Shown: positions 33,245 to 43,800 of the stretch, piece after piece
Numbering within the stretch: the first letter of the stretch is position 1
Layout of the letters: each line of letters opens with the position of its first letter
Assembly: GCA_026210745.1 (NCBI GenBank)
Contig: CP110631.1
Span: forward strand, 5,208,001 to 5,272,000
Length of the DNA stretch: 64,000 bases
DNA from: Exobasidium rhododendri
Lineage: Eukaryota; Basidiomycota; Exobasidiomycetes; Exobasidiales; Exobasidiaceae
Reading direction: 5' to 3'
Translations under genes and position numbers: made by a program
The notes under the pieces: generated by a model
The model's input: only the letters and a program-made list of their open reading frames with translations
What the model was told of the DNA's origin: nothing
The model's database searches: none

Positions 33245-35852
33245 ATGGTGTTCTTTCCTTCTTCGTTGTTGTTGAGCGTCCTCGCGGTGTTCTTCTTCGC
33301 CAGCCCTGCCTTCTCATACTGGATCTTCAACCATGCCGCTCTCGGTCTTGATGCCAGACTTGATCCCATCGTCAGCCCCGGCCAGATCTCGGGTCACACT
33401 CACTCTTTCGTCGGCTCTAACGCTGTCGGTGCATCGCAGACTAACGTGTCTATTCAGTCATCAACAGCATGCACTACCGCTCCGGTGCAAGCTGACAAGT
33501 CATCCTACTGGACCCCCACGCTTTACAGATACTACAATGCTGCCTTCGAGGCCCTTACCCTGTCGACCGTGAACACGTACTATTTACAACGGGGCAACAT
33601 GACTCTTCAGGCATTCCCACCAGGTCTTCGAATGATTGCTGGTAGCGCTGCCGCTCGAGGACCTCAGGCCACCACACAGCTGCAGAACGTCGTTTCATTC
33701 GTCTGCTTGGACTATGCCAACGGCTCACCTCAGACAAGTACGATGCCCAACATAGCTTGTCCTCAAGGTCTACGAGCCCAGATCATCTTTCCCTCGTGCT
33801 GGGATGGCGTCAACTTAGATTCTGCTGATCACAAATCCCACATGGCTTATCCACTCGGTGACTTTCCCGACAATGGAGATGCATGTCCATCCACCCATCC
33901 AATCCGTTTCATCACTCTCTTTTACGAATTCATCTGGTCTGTGGGAAGTCAAGCCAACAACGGCTCGCTGGTATTCGCAAACGGTGACTCGATTGGATAC
34001 GCCTTCCACGGTGACTTTATGAACGGATGGGACACAAACGTCCTTCAAGCGGCCATCAACAATTGCACAACTCAGTTCACTGGAAACCTCGAAGGATGCT
34101 CACCGTTCCTGCCCACGTTGCAGCGTTCAACGGCCTCCAGCTGCCGAGTAGATGCGAGCACCGTGAATGGCTTGAGTTCTGAACAAGTGGATGGCAAGAT
34201 CGCATACTTGCCTGGTTGCAACACAGTCTTCAACGGCCCTAACGCTGGTGCAGGCAACTGCAGCGTCACGCAGACTGCGACGCCGACGAACAACACATCT
34301 GCCATGCCCAGTGGCTACAAGGGATGCTATGCGGAGCCTTCCAGCGGTCTTCGAGCACTGCCCTATGCCGTCTCTGTGGGCTCCTCCAACTCCGTCGAGA
34401 ACTGTCGAGCTGCTTGCACCGCTGCAAACTACCCAATCGCTGGTATGGAGTACGGAAGCCAATGCTTTTGTGGCAGTCAATTCTCCAAGGGAACCCTACA
34501 AATGTTCGACTCGGACTGCACCATGACCTGTACAGGAAACTCTACTGAAGTTTGCGGGGACAGCAACCGCCTATCCGTCTACTCTAATTTGGCGAATATG
34601 ACGACGGCATCCGCTCCTCCATCAGCACCGGCTACCGTAGCTGGTGGTTTCCAGTCTTTGGGATGCTATCCAGATTCGAATAGCAGAATATTCCCAAATC
34701 GTGTCTCTGGAAGCAGCTTGGAACAGTGTGCCGTGTCGTGCAGCAAGTATCAGTACTTTGGCATGGAGTATGCAGACGAGGTCAGTAGGCGGTGAGGGGA
34801 ATGTGTGGCTTTGAGGAGAATACAAGACTGACGCTTGCATCTACACACTTTTCTTTAAACTTTTGCAGTGCTACTGTGGAAATGCTCTCAATGTCTCCAA
34901 GATAGCCGACTCTTCCTGCAACATGGTCTGCGCTGCGAACTCAACAGAGCTGTGCGGCGGTTCAATGGCTCTCAACGTTTATGAGAATACCAATCTTGCC
35001 GCCAGCACTACCACATCGACTATCTCCACCACCAGCACGTCTGTCCAGGCCGCTGCTACTTCCTCCACCGTAACCACCGCCGTGGCCACGAGCCGTGTTT
35101 CCACATCCTCTTCCTCTTCTTCCGTGTCGACATCCATCTCAACGACCACCTCCTCAGCCAAGGCTTCTGCCACAGCCTCCCTCCTCGCTGGAACTCAGGC
35201 TGTCGGCTGCTTCGTGGACTCGGGCGCACGATCACTATCATACACGGCATACAGTAACAAGCAAAACACGCCGTCTACCTGTGCTGCCACCTGTCGAGCC
35301 AAGGGGTACAAGTACTCTGGCACGGAGTATTCGAGCGAATGCTATTGTGGTAATTACCTGCTCAATTCTGCCTCTACTGGCGCTGTTGCAAGTGGATGTA
35401 CAATGGCATGCAGTGGAGATTCCACGCAGGTCTGCGGTGGATCTAATCGCTTGAGCGTCGTACAGGACACGCAGTGGGTACAGAGCTTCTTCACGGTGAC
35501 GCAGACAGGAAGATGGAACTTCACCGATTGCATCGTGGACAGTACGTCTCAACGGGCTATGTCCAAGTCCCTTTCCGTGTCCAACAACACACCTGAAAAG
35601 TGCCTTGCTGCCTGTCTGACGGGCAGCTACACTTACTGTGGACTGGAGTATTCTGGAGAATGCTTCGGCTCCACTACCGCTCCAACGGCAGCCAGCGCAC
35701 CCTCGATCGGCAGCACTGATCCTATTGCACGAGGATGCTCCATGCCGTGTACTGGAAACGCTACTGTTGCCTGCGGTGGCTCGAGCAGGATGAACCTCTA
35801 CAAGTACTTGGGAGCCAACGCCAAGTCTGTCTCCCCCTCTCTCCTTATGTAA
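33245..35852 (+). CDS. Secreted DUF1996 protein with four WSC domains
   Basis: Two exons (33245-34780, 34869-35852; GTCAGT...GCAG) give 839 residues. A signal peptide (1-24, ending SPAFS) is followed by a DUF1996 domain (about 25-300) with the family's opening NHAALGLDARLDPIVSPG and the HxH motif SGHTHSFVG (His51, His53), plus SCWDG and HPIRFITLFYEF. DUF1996 is widespread in fungal secreted proteins and has no agreed function. Four WSC domains follow, near 356, 470, 622 and 730, with a Ser/Thr linker between the second and third. All four match WSC domains 3-6 of the divergent hydrolase gene, including the phase-0 intron before CYCG. No membrane or GPI anchor is visible, so the WSC domains probably tether it to the wall. 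Confidence 0.9.
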
Positions 35853-36190
35853 AAAAGTTAGAAGAAACATAGAAGCTGTATTTGATAGTGAATTCCTGGA
35901 ATGTATCAATGTGAAAGAAGGTGTGCTGTTGGTGCCTGTGCAGAGCCTCTCCCCACGGCTGACACCGGTCTTGTGCTGCTAGTGCGCGTGTGGGTGATCG
36001 TAAGGACACTTGTCTTGTTTATGGCAGTATACTCTACCTGACGTGGACAATACAAGGCATTCCTTCATCATCTGTCGTAGGATTAATTAACCGCACCCTT
36101 GGGCTCAAGCTTCCTATCTGTGCAGAGTGAGCGGTGTTCTGCTGACTAGGCAGACGTTCTCTACTTTGCAATGCCTTCAGAGGAGCCGCT

Positions 36191-36436
36191 TCACCGTAAC
36201 GTGCTACTGTAGCGATTGAACCTCAACTGCGAGTTGCTTGGTGGTGTGAATTCATTGCTCTGTTCCTCCAGGAGAAGTCGTGAAAACTGATGATTGACAA
36301 CATCAGAGGGCATCACCGTTGCTAAGGCGATGATCGATAAGAGGAAGATCATGCAGAGCATAATCCATGGAGAATGCGAAGCGTCACTTTCACCGTCCCG
36401 TGAGAAGTCGTCGATCTCCTTGTGATGATGAAGCAT
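36191..36436 (-). CDS. Possible small single-pass membrane protein
   Basis: An 81-codon frame starting at an ATG in strong context (GCCGCCATGC). It has a charged N-terminal part (HHHKEIDDFSRDGESD), one clear hydrophobic helix (WIMLCMIFLLSIIALATVM) and a Ser/Asn-rich tail. A TATATA element lies about 56 bases upstream. No family is recognised, and a chance frame remains possible. Confidence 0.35.
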   Translation of the reverse strand: MLHHHKEIDDFSRDGESDASHSPWIMLCMIFLLSIIALATVMPSDVVNHQFSRLLLEEQSNEFTPPSNSQLRFNRYSSTLR

Positions 36437-36491
36437 GGCGGCCGGGGGGGAGTAAAGAGAACATTGATATGAATGCATCAGCAGTGCCTGC

Positions 36492-36497
36492 TATATA
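36492..36497 (-). promoter_or_regulatory. TATA-like element for the small frame
   Basis: TATATA about 56 bases upstream of the ATG at 36436 on the minus strand. Weak evidence on its own. Confidence 0.3.
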
Positions 36498-37350
36498 CCA
36501 CAGCAGGATATCCTTACCTTACTTCCCCTCCCGTAGACGGCACGACTGTGACTACTTCTTCTCCCGCGTCCGTGTTAGGGAGAGGTCCCTTTCGATTTAG
36601 AAGTAAAGCGCGCGATTGTGGCTTTGATTTGCCCCTCTTTCGACTTTTTGTACTGCCTCTTGTTGTACTCGAAAGTAATCAATTCGCGGGCAGGGAGACA
36701 TTTATCGTGGCTTAGACACGGCTATTCAGGGACGCGCACGTCGAAGAAATTCCCCTTCTGATCCTTATCCGCTGACTTTCATCTTCGATCTGAGACAACA
36801 TACAAACACTAAATGAGGAACCTTACCATCGGGAATCATAGTAAGATCAGCGATTGCAATACAAATTTAGGAAATTGGAACTGCTTGAACAGACTCTAAT
36901 CACAGCGCAACTTGGGAAAATGGAGTACAAGTCCAAGTGCAACGTTGATTGTCGTAAATTGCCGCTGTGCATGGTACAGTAAGTGCGGGGGCTGCGAAGC
37001 CGAGGATGAGACCTTTTCTTGACGTGAGAAAGTCACGCTTTGGTAGAGTATCATCTATCTCCCGCTGCTCTTTAAAGCTTCTTTCGCCTCATATGAACAC
37101 GGGCGGACATGCTTTGTTTGTGTTACTTGATGGAGAGCGAGTAGCCCGGCATGTCTCATTCGACTGATTAGCAGCGTTCTGAACAGAAGAGCTCTTCCGG
37201 CGCCCTTACATCATTTCCTCCTCCTCTACACGTTCTCGCACGATTGCCCCACCGATGATGGCACAGGCTTGCAGACTATACATTGAAAGACCGATAGAGT
37301 ATGTGTACACAACGGGGTCAAGCACACCGGAGCGCGCAGAGAGTGTCAAG

Positions 37351-37963
37351 TCACAGCAGCGTGACAAGGATCCCCATCAGCACGGCAGCTCCACCTGCTG
37401 TCCACTTTGAGCAGACCAGGTCCAGATGAGAAGCGCTAGAACTAGATGAAGTGGTGACAGCAGGAAAGAGAGCTGGGATGGTCGAGGTCGAAGTGCTGGA
37501 TGCAGCAGGACTTGTCGCAGTATAGCTGTAAGCAGCAGTGGTGGAGACTTCTGCCGCGTACGTGGAAGTGTCGTAGACGTCTGGGCCGTCATTACCTTCA
37601 GGATCACAGGTGCCGTCTAAGCTGTACACTCCAGGGCAAGACCCTTGGGGCTCATCACCTTGCTGTGCTTCTTCCCCGCCGCCGTACCCTATCTGGCCCT
37701 CTGTAGAGACATGCGGACGTCAGAAACGTGAAGAGGTAAGCTGCCGTAGCTCAATGGTACCCACCTGTATCTGCAGCTCCATTGTCATCGTCGTCGTCGT
37801 CGTCATCGTCGTCATCAGATTGTCGCGACCGCAGAGACGATCTAGGCAAAGCCAGAGAGAGCGAATCAGAGCGCATGGCCAAAGCGTCAGCCTGTTGAGG
37901 TGCAAGTGTGATAGCCACAATCACCAACACAAGTAAGCACAGGACTTGAGACTTGTACAGCAT
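37351..37963 (-). CDS. Small acidic secreted protein, probably GPI-anchored
   Basis: Two exons (37765-37963, 37351-37700) give 182 residues; the intron GTGGGT...CTACAG keeps the frame. A signal peptide covers residues 1-26 (VLCLLVLVIVAITLAPQQADA). A run of eleven Asp lies near residues 48-60, just after a dibasic-like RSR. The middle has four cysteines at most and a YDTSTYAAEV stretch, followed by a Ser/Thr-rich region and a hydrophobic C-terminus (AAVLMGILVTLL) typical of a GPI signal. No family is recognised. A TATA element lies 115 bases upstream. A wall or membrane surface protein is inferred. Confidence 0.7.
37784..37817. repeat. GAC/GAT trinucleotide repeat coding poly-Asp
   Basis: An interrupted GAC/GAT run (read on the minus strand) encodes eleven Asp in the small acidic secreted protein. 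Confidence 0.85.
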
Positions 37964-39303
37964 GGCGGGAAAAGGGGTTGGAAAGAGAGAGGTGCGGGTC
38001 AGCTTGAGATGGAGAAAGAGGAAAGAGGCACAGTGTTTTCGGTCCACTCGAACTGGCACACAACTCTTTGACGGCAGCTTTATAGTGCTCGGACCAACGT
38101 CTCGACAGACTGCCCCCAACGACGATGATGACCATTCTCAGCGTCCCGCATGAGCCGCCGGTCTGGACCATCGCGACCCACTATGGTAAGGTCCTGCCTG
38201 CATTGATTGAGTATATGCCTCCGCACTTTTGCCCCATTTCCCCTCCTCGCAGCTCTGCGCGTTTTGGACTTCTGTCGCCTTACCAAGACAGACGCGACAC
38301 GCATATATAGTTAAGGGGCAGACTTCCACAAATAGTGTGGCTTGTCGCCTTACCACGACTTTGAAGGGGTGTCGTGGGCATGATGCATACCTCTGTTCCT
38401 GCGCATGGTGAGACTGCAAGAGAAGAGCACCTGAGCCACGTAAGCCAAGATGCCTCAGACGTTACACTCGCCATTCAGACTTGGGGCCTTGCCTTTTTAC
38501 CCCCTAGGACAAGACGTGGAGTTCCATATCAGAGGCAGCCTACACGACTGTCACTGCAAAGAACGAGGCAGTGTGCTCGCCAAGGTTTCTCTACTGGGCG
38601 TCACGCTATGAGGCCGTTAGCAGAAATTACCGCACCGCAAGTGTGTCCCAATGGACCTTGAAGAATAACTCGCTTCGACGCTCCTGCCCCTCATTTCATC
38701 GGCTTCCTTCGACAGAATGAAAAGAAAGTATCCTAATTCGTAGCCAGCGAGGCAAAGGTGGACTCCGCCTTCACCTTGGACAGGTCAGGGAAGAGGCACG
38801 GCCGATTGCGCCCATGTTGCCTATGAAAAAGGACGGTAAATGCCCTTGTGCAGTCGGCCTTCTCTCAAATCTTCTCATTTACGCATGGTTCTCCCCTTTC
38901 CCACGCCGGCGCGACAGGGTGGTGATATTCTCCGTGACCAGACGTCCTTGTAGCAACGGCAAGTATCCTGCTTTATACTTAGGCCACCACGGCCATTCGA
39001 GTTGACCATCGAGACACTACACTTCATGTCGCGCCTCCACAGACAGCTCCGCGTCGGGAAGCTTCAGTCTCTAGTCAGTCGTGAGGAAGAAAGCAACAAC
39101 ATCTCAGTGGCTGTAAGCATGCAGAAGCTATCGTTTCCTCTCTCCGACGGGATCAATCCTTCCTTCAGCTATGGCGATTCGAGCCTGAGCAAGACCCTGC
39201 AACAATAAACAACAATAAAATGAGGGAGGAGTCACCCCTTTCGCTCCTCTCTTGCTCTACTACCACTCCCTCTATCCTTTTCTTCTTGACTCCCTCCAAC
39301 GTG
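37964..39303. other. Divergent intergenic region, acidic protein / lipase
   Basis: 1.34 kb with promoters of two divergent secreted-protein genes. A TATA element is clear only for the minus-strand gene. No other gene is seen. Confidence 0.55.
38078..38084 (-). promoter_or_regulatory. TATA box (TATAAAG)
   Basis: Minus-strand TATAAAG, 115-121 bases upstream of the start codon at 37963. Confidence 0.5.
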
Positions 39304-40693
39304 ATGCTTTCCCTCCGCATCTTCCTTCTCTTCTTCCTCGCCGGCATGGCCCATGCTCTCTGGGGTCCGACACCCTCTCCCGTCGATGGCGACTCCTTCT
39401 ACACACCTCCTAGTGGCTACGAGAGTGCTGCACCCGGAACAGTCTTGAGAACGCGCACGATCACTCCGGCGATCTTCATGAACATTCGAGCTCTTCTCTT
39501 GCTGCAGACGTACCAGCTACTCTATCGTACGACTGACCTGGATGGCAAGCCAATGGTCGCTACCACCACCGTCTTTGTTCCTGGCCTTGCGAAGAAGGAT
39601 CAATTGATCGCCCACGACTCCTATACAGATAGCGCAGCCCTCAAATGCGCTCCCAGCTACGGCTTTCAAGAAGGAAGTCATCAGAACAACATCTTGATCC
39701 AAGGGAATCTGGAGATCATCCAGGCGTACCTTCTTCTGGGATACACGGTAGTGGCTTCCGATAATGAAGGGCCTGACTCTGCCTTTGCCGCTGGGCGATT
39801 GAACGGTATGATCTCACTCGACGGTGTCAGAGCCGCTTTATCCTTCTCGCCGTCGAAGCTGGGTAAGGACACCAAGATTGTCGGACATGTGAGTGTTTGT
39901 TCAGTTGGTATGAGACGGGACGAACTTGTGCTGAAGTGAGATCGACATCACACAGGGCTACTCGGGTGGAGCCATAGCGGCCGGTTGGGCTGCCAGTCTG
40001 GCCTCAACTTATGCTAAAGAGCTCAACTACGTCGGGTGGGCCTTAGGTGGCATGCCAGCCGATCTTGCCAAGTTCTTCATCAACATCGACAAGACCCGCA
40101 CTGTTGGCCTGTTCACCGGTGCCTTGGCAGGCCTTTCTGCACCGAGCGCCTATCCTCAGCTCGGCAAGTTACTGGATGAGAAGCTCACGCCGAAAGGGAG
40201 AGCGGCAATAGACTCGGCAAAGAAGGAGTGTGCGATTGAGAACATTCGTCATATGGCCAATCAAAGCGTGCTAAGTACGGACTTTTCTTCTCTTGGTGCT
40301 GCTTTGCTTGAAGATCAGACCGTCGCTGACATTCTCGACCAGAACAAGATGGGCATGAAGGCCGAAGAGACTCCTCAAGCACCCGTATTTCTTTACCACT
40401 CCAACGTCGATGGCACTGTGCCGTATGAGACTGCTACGAGCCTGGCAAAGACATGGTGTGCCAACGGAGCAAAGGTGCAATTCAACACATACACTGACAG
40501 CAACCATCAGACCATGTTCATTCGACCGTTGCGCGACATTCTCAACTACATCGAGAGCGCCTTTGATGGCACGGCGAGCAAGACCTGTACAGAAAAGACG
40601 GTGGCCAAGACGCCGTTCGCTCTACCCCTCGCACTCCAGCCGATCTACGCCAACCTCGACGACTTCATGGACCGGATCTACAACGGCCCGTGA
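39304..40693 (+). CDS. Secretory lipase, CAL-A / LIP family
   Basis: Hydrolyses acylglycerols or related esters outside the cell. Two exons (39304-39888, 39956-40693) give 440 residues. The start ATG gives a signal peptide of about 19 residues (IFLLFFLAGMAHA). The sequence parallels Candida antarctica lipase A along its length: DSFYTPPSGY near the mature N-terminus, YRTTDLDGKPM, SYTDSAALKCAPSY, DNEGPDSAFAAG and the nucleophile elbow GYSGGA with Ser198 at the start of exon 2. Asp near 346 (HSNVDGTVPYE) and His near 378 (DSNHQT) complete the expected triad, all present. The lid region in CAL-A lies between the nucleophile and the acid, and a matching insert is present. It is convergent with the alpha-glucan synthase gene. 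Confidence 0.92.
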
Positions 40694-40865
40694 TGTGTGT
40701 TATAAACGCTCTTCGTCGCCCTCGACCTCGCTCAATAAGAGATCGTCATGTGTGTTGAGAAAGTAATGCTATGAAATTGCCATCATGTCGAACAACATAG
40801 AGTAGGTGTCCTGAGGGTGATGAAAAGGTAGTGTACATATGATTGGAGAATGGAGGATACGACAC

Positions 40866-43800
40866 TCAAGGTTTGTTGAGTTGCTCCTTTCTAAAGAACA
40901 TGAAGAAGCCGATGCAGACACTTGCATTCAAGATCAATCCGATCCAGAACCAGGCATTGAAAGCGCTGTTGGCACTTGTCACGACGTTTGGGAAGATTGG
41001 TCCCGGTCCCAGTTTATTGGGCGCGCAAGCACGAGCAACGGCCGTCACGACCGCACCGATCACCTGAGCAGCAATCAGTGTGAAGTTGACATGAACCCTT
41101 GTCATGGTGGATAAAAGTATCATGCCGATTCCCACAGACTGGATTGTGTCTAGCAGACCGAGCCAGAGCCAGAGTGATCGAGAAACGAGTGCTGATGCAA
41201 CGTAGCTGTTCGTCCATGGTAGCCAAAGGCCCATTCCTGAGACACCCCACCAGATCTGAGCCCAACGTGGTGCGCCCAGACCGACGGCCAGGATGGGAAG
41301 GAGCCAACTATGACTGCGACTGACTTGCGAGAAGCCCCAAAGCATGATCATCCAGAGAACGATAAAGAAGAAGGCCACGAGACAGACGATCTGCCACGCG
41401 GACGCATGCTTGCTGTTCCACAAGAAGCTCCAACTTCGTCCAAACTGTGCAGAGAGGAAGAAGTTCTGAACAGCGACTGTGGCAAAGAACCACAGGATAA
41501 TCTTTCTTCGGAAGATCGTAGTGTAGAAGGAGGGTATTCTGCCGGGCGTCTGGCGATAGTACGTTGGTAAGCCGAAAAAGATGGCGGCTCCAATCACCCA
41601 CAGCAGAACGGCGATAGGAAGGCAGATGGCGGTGACTTTCCAGGAGTTGAGGAAGGAGCTGGACGTCGAGACGAATCCTGCAGCCGTCTGTGTGCTGAGC
41701 TTCGTGCCCCAGTACCACAGTGCGGCAATGTAGATTTGCTGAATTCCTTGAATGACACACGCTCGGAAGATCCAACTGCGAACAGTGCTGCCACCTTCAT
41801 CCCCGAAATTCAACGAAAAGTAGAGAGAACCGGAAGCAGAGCCGATTGCATACGAGCAAGAAGCAACGTTCTGGATCCAGCCTCTTGCGTACACTGAAGA
41901 GCCGAACCTCGCCAGGCCAAGGATCATGAAGGTCAGGCCGTAGAAGAAGAAGGGGATAGTAAGAACGATCACCGACGGGAAGCGCCTGAAGATCAGCCAC
42001 AACACAATCGAAGAGGCCAGGTAGATCGCGCAGAGGACGTATACTCGGGACGCAGCTTGACCGACTTGACCGGTCAAGAGGGTGATCTGATAAGAGTTGG
42101 CGGCCATGATCTGACCGAGAGCGAGGAAAAGCGAGTAAATTGGCCAATCGCCCATTCGAAGCTGCATCCAATTACGCAGGAATCGAGGGGCGACATAGTC
42201 ATCGCCAAGTAGGAATTGCTCGACGAAGACGCCAGATTCGAGCTTCTTTTGTCGTTCAATGTCCATGGAAGGAGCAGGAGTGCGAGAGCCAAATGTCCAG
42301 ATCGTGGAAGCGGCCGCCGATGCATTCCTAAAGTTTATGCTTTTCCGAGGGGAGTCCATCGATTTTGTCTCTCTTCCCAGTTTGGCGCTGAGGAAGTGCT
42401 GGAACCACTCCTTCTCGGACTTCATCAAGTACTCTTCGATGCAAAGATCAGAGTCAAAGAGAGCGCCCTCCTTGTCCAGCATCTTGTCGAACTTGGCGTG
42501 ATACGTACCTTGACTGTCGGTGAAGAATGGATCGACCTGTTGCAGCTGATAGTCCTTCACATCACCGAGTACGGTGTTTGTCGCGAGCAAGCTGACGTCC
42601 GATCGATAGCTCTGCATGATTGGCATGCTAGTCGCACTCGGAAGACTGGAAGAGACTTGTTGACCGCCGCTAAGACTGCCTTCGGAGAACGACGGTCGCA
42701 TGAGAGAGGCTGACATGCTCGGACGAACAGAAGAGCTGGCACGTGGGGTGGTGTCATCCGATGCTGCTTGAATGTCTGGAATACTTGGAAACTGAACACT
42801 AGTCCCTAATGAGCCTTTCAAATCCATGCTTGGCCGAGTTCCTAGGGAGAGTCTTTGATCGATACTCGGCCTGGTGCCCATGGAAAGTCGTAGATCGGAA
42901 CTGGGTCTGTTGCCGAGGGAGACCCGCTGATCGATGCTGGACCTCGTAGCGTAGTGTAGATCGACTGGTTTCCTCTTGATCTTCAGATCGGGAAGAGGTT
43001 TGCTCGTCACGGGGAAATCATCGTCCACAAAGGATACTGGTGTCGAAGTTCCTCCACGATACTCCTCATGGTCATCGAACAGCTCTGTGACCGCTTTGCT
43101 GCTTCGGTGAGGCTTGCTTTGCTTGCCCTTGGAGGCGTCTTTGCCGTGCACTCGAATCGAAGCGGACTGCAGGATGTCCAGGTTCTCTACCCATTGTGCT
43201 ACTGGGAATCGCTGCTTTGCTGATCTTGCTCTCATGGTCGCTCGCAGCTTTCTCTTGGACGACAGTGCTTCCTCGATCGCTGAACGGAATTGATGAAGTA
43301 GATGCGACGTGGTGACGGCTTCCACGGTGAACCACCAGCCGGGCATGTTCCCCAGTCCTCCCACTCGCGCTCCAACGCCCAAGGCTCCCTTTCTACCAAA
43401 TTCTACGGCGACCAAACCAAACGGCTCATCTCGTGAAGGGATCAGTGCGAATTCAGCTCCTGAAAAGATGCAGGGCGGCAAGGCTGTGAACACTGGCTTG
43501 GAAAAGACTCTCTTCGGGTACTGCTTCATCAGCTTGTCGAGTTTCAGCGCAGCAAACTTTCCGTAGAGGTCAATGACTGGTCCGATGCAGATGAGCTGCG
43601 TCTTGGGGTGCTTCTTCAGAATCGTCGGGAAGATGTCGGCAATCAAGTCCACACCCTTCTGCATCGACCATCTACCGACAAAGACAAACAATTCTGCTTC
43701 TGGGTCTTCTTCTAGTCCTGCCCACTTCTGTGCTTCGATGCGTAGTTGAGGTCTTGCATCTTCAAAAGCTGGATCGACGGAGATGTCTTCTTCCTTGGGC

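Larger units (their letters stand above)
35853..37350. other. Intergenic region with one possible small gene
   Basis: These 1.5 kb hold the 3' flank of the DUF1996-WSC gene and, on the minus strand, the small membrane-protein candidate at 36191-36436 listed separately. Nothing else gene-like is seen. Confidence 0.5.

Noticed and set aside
37741-37770. tRNA-like A box (TAGCTCAATGGTA)
   Set aside because: No matching B box or cloverleaf follows, and the stretch lies in an intron and exon edge of the acidic secreted-protein gene.
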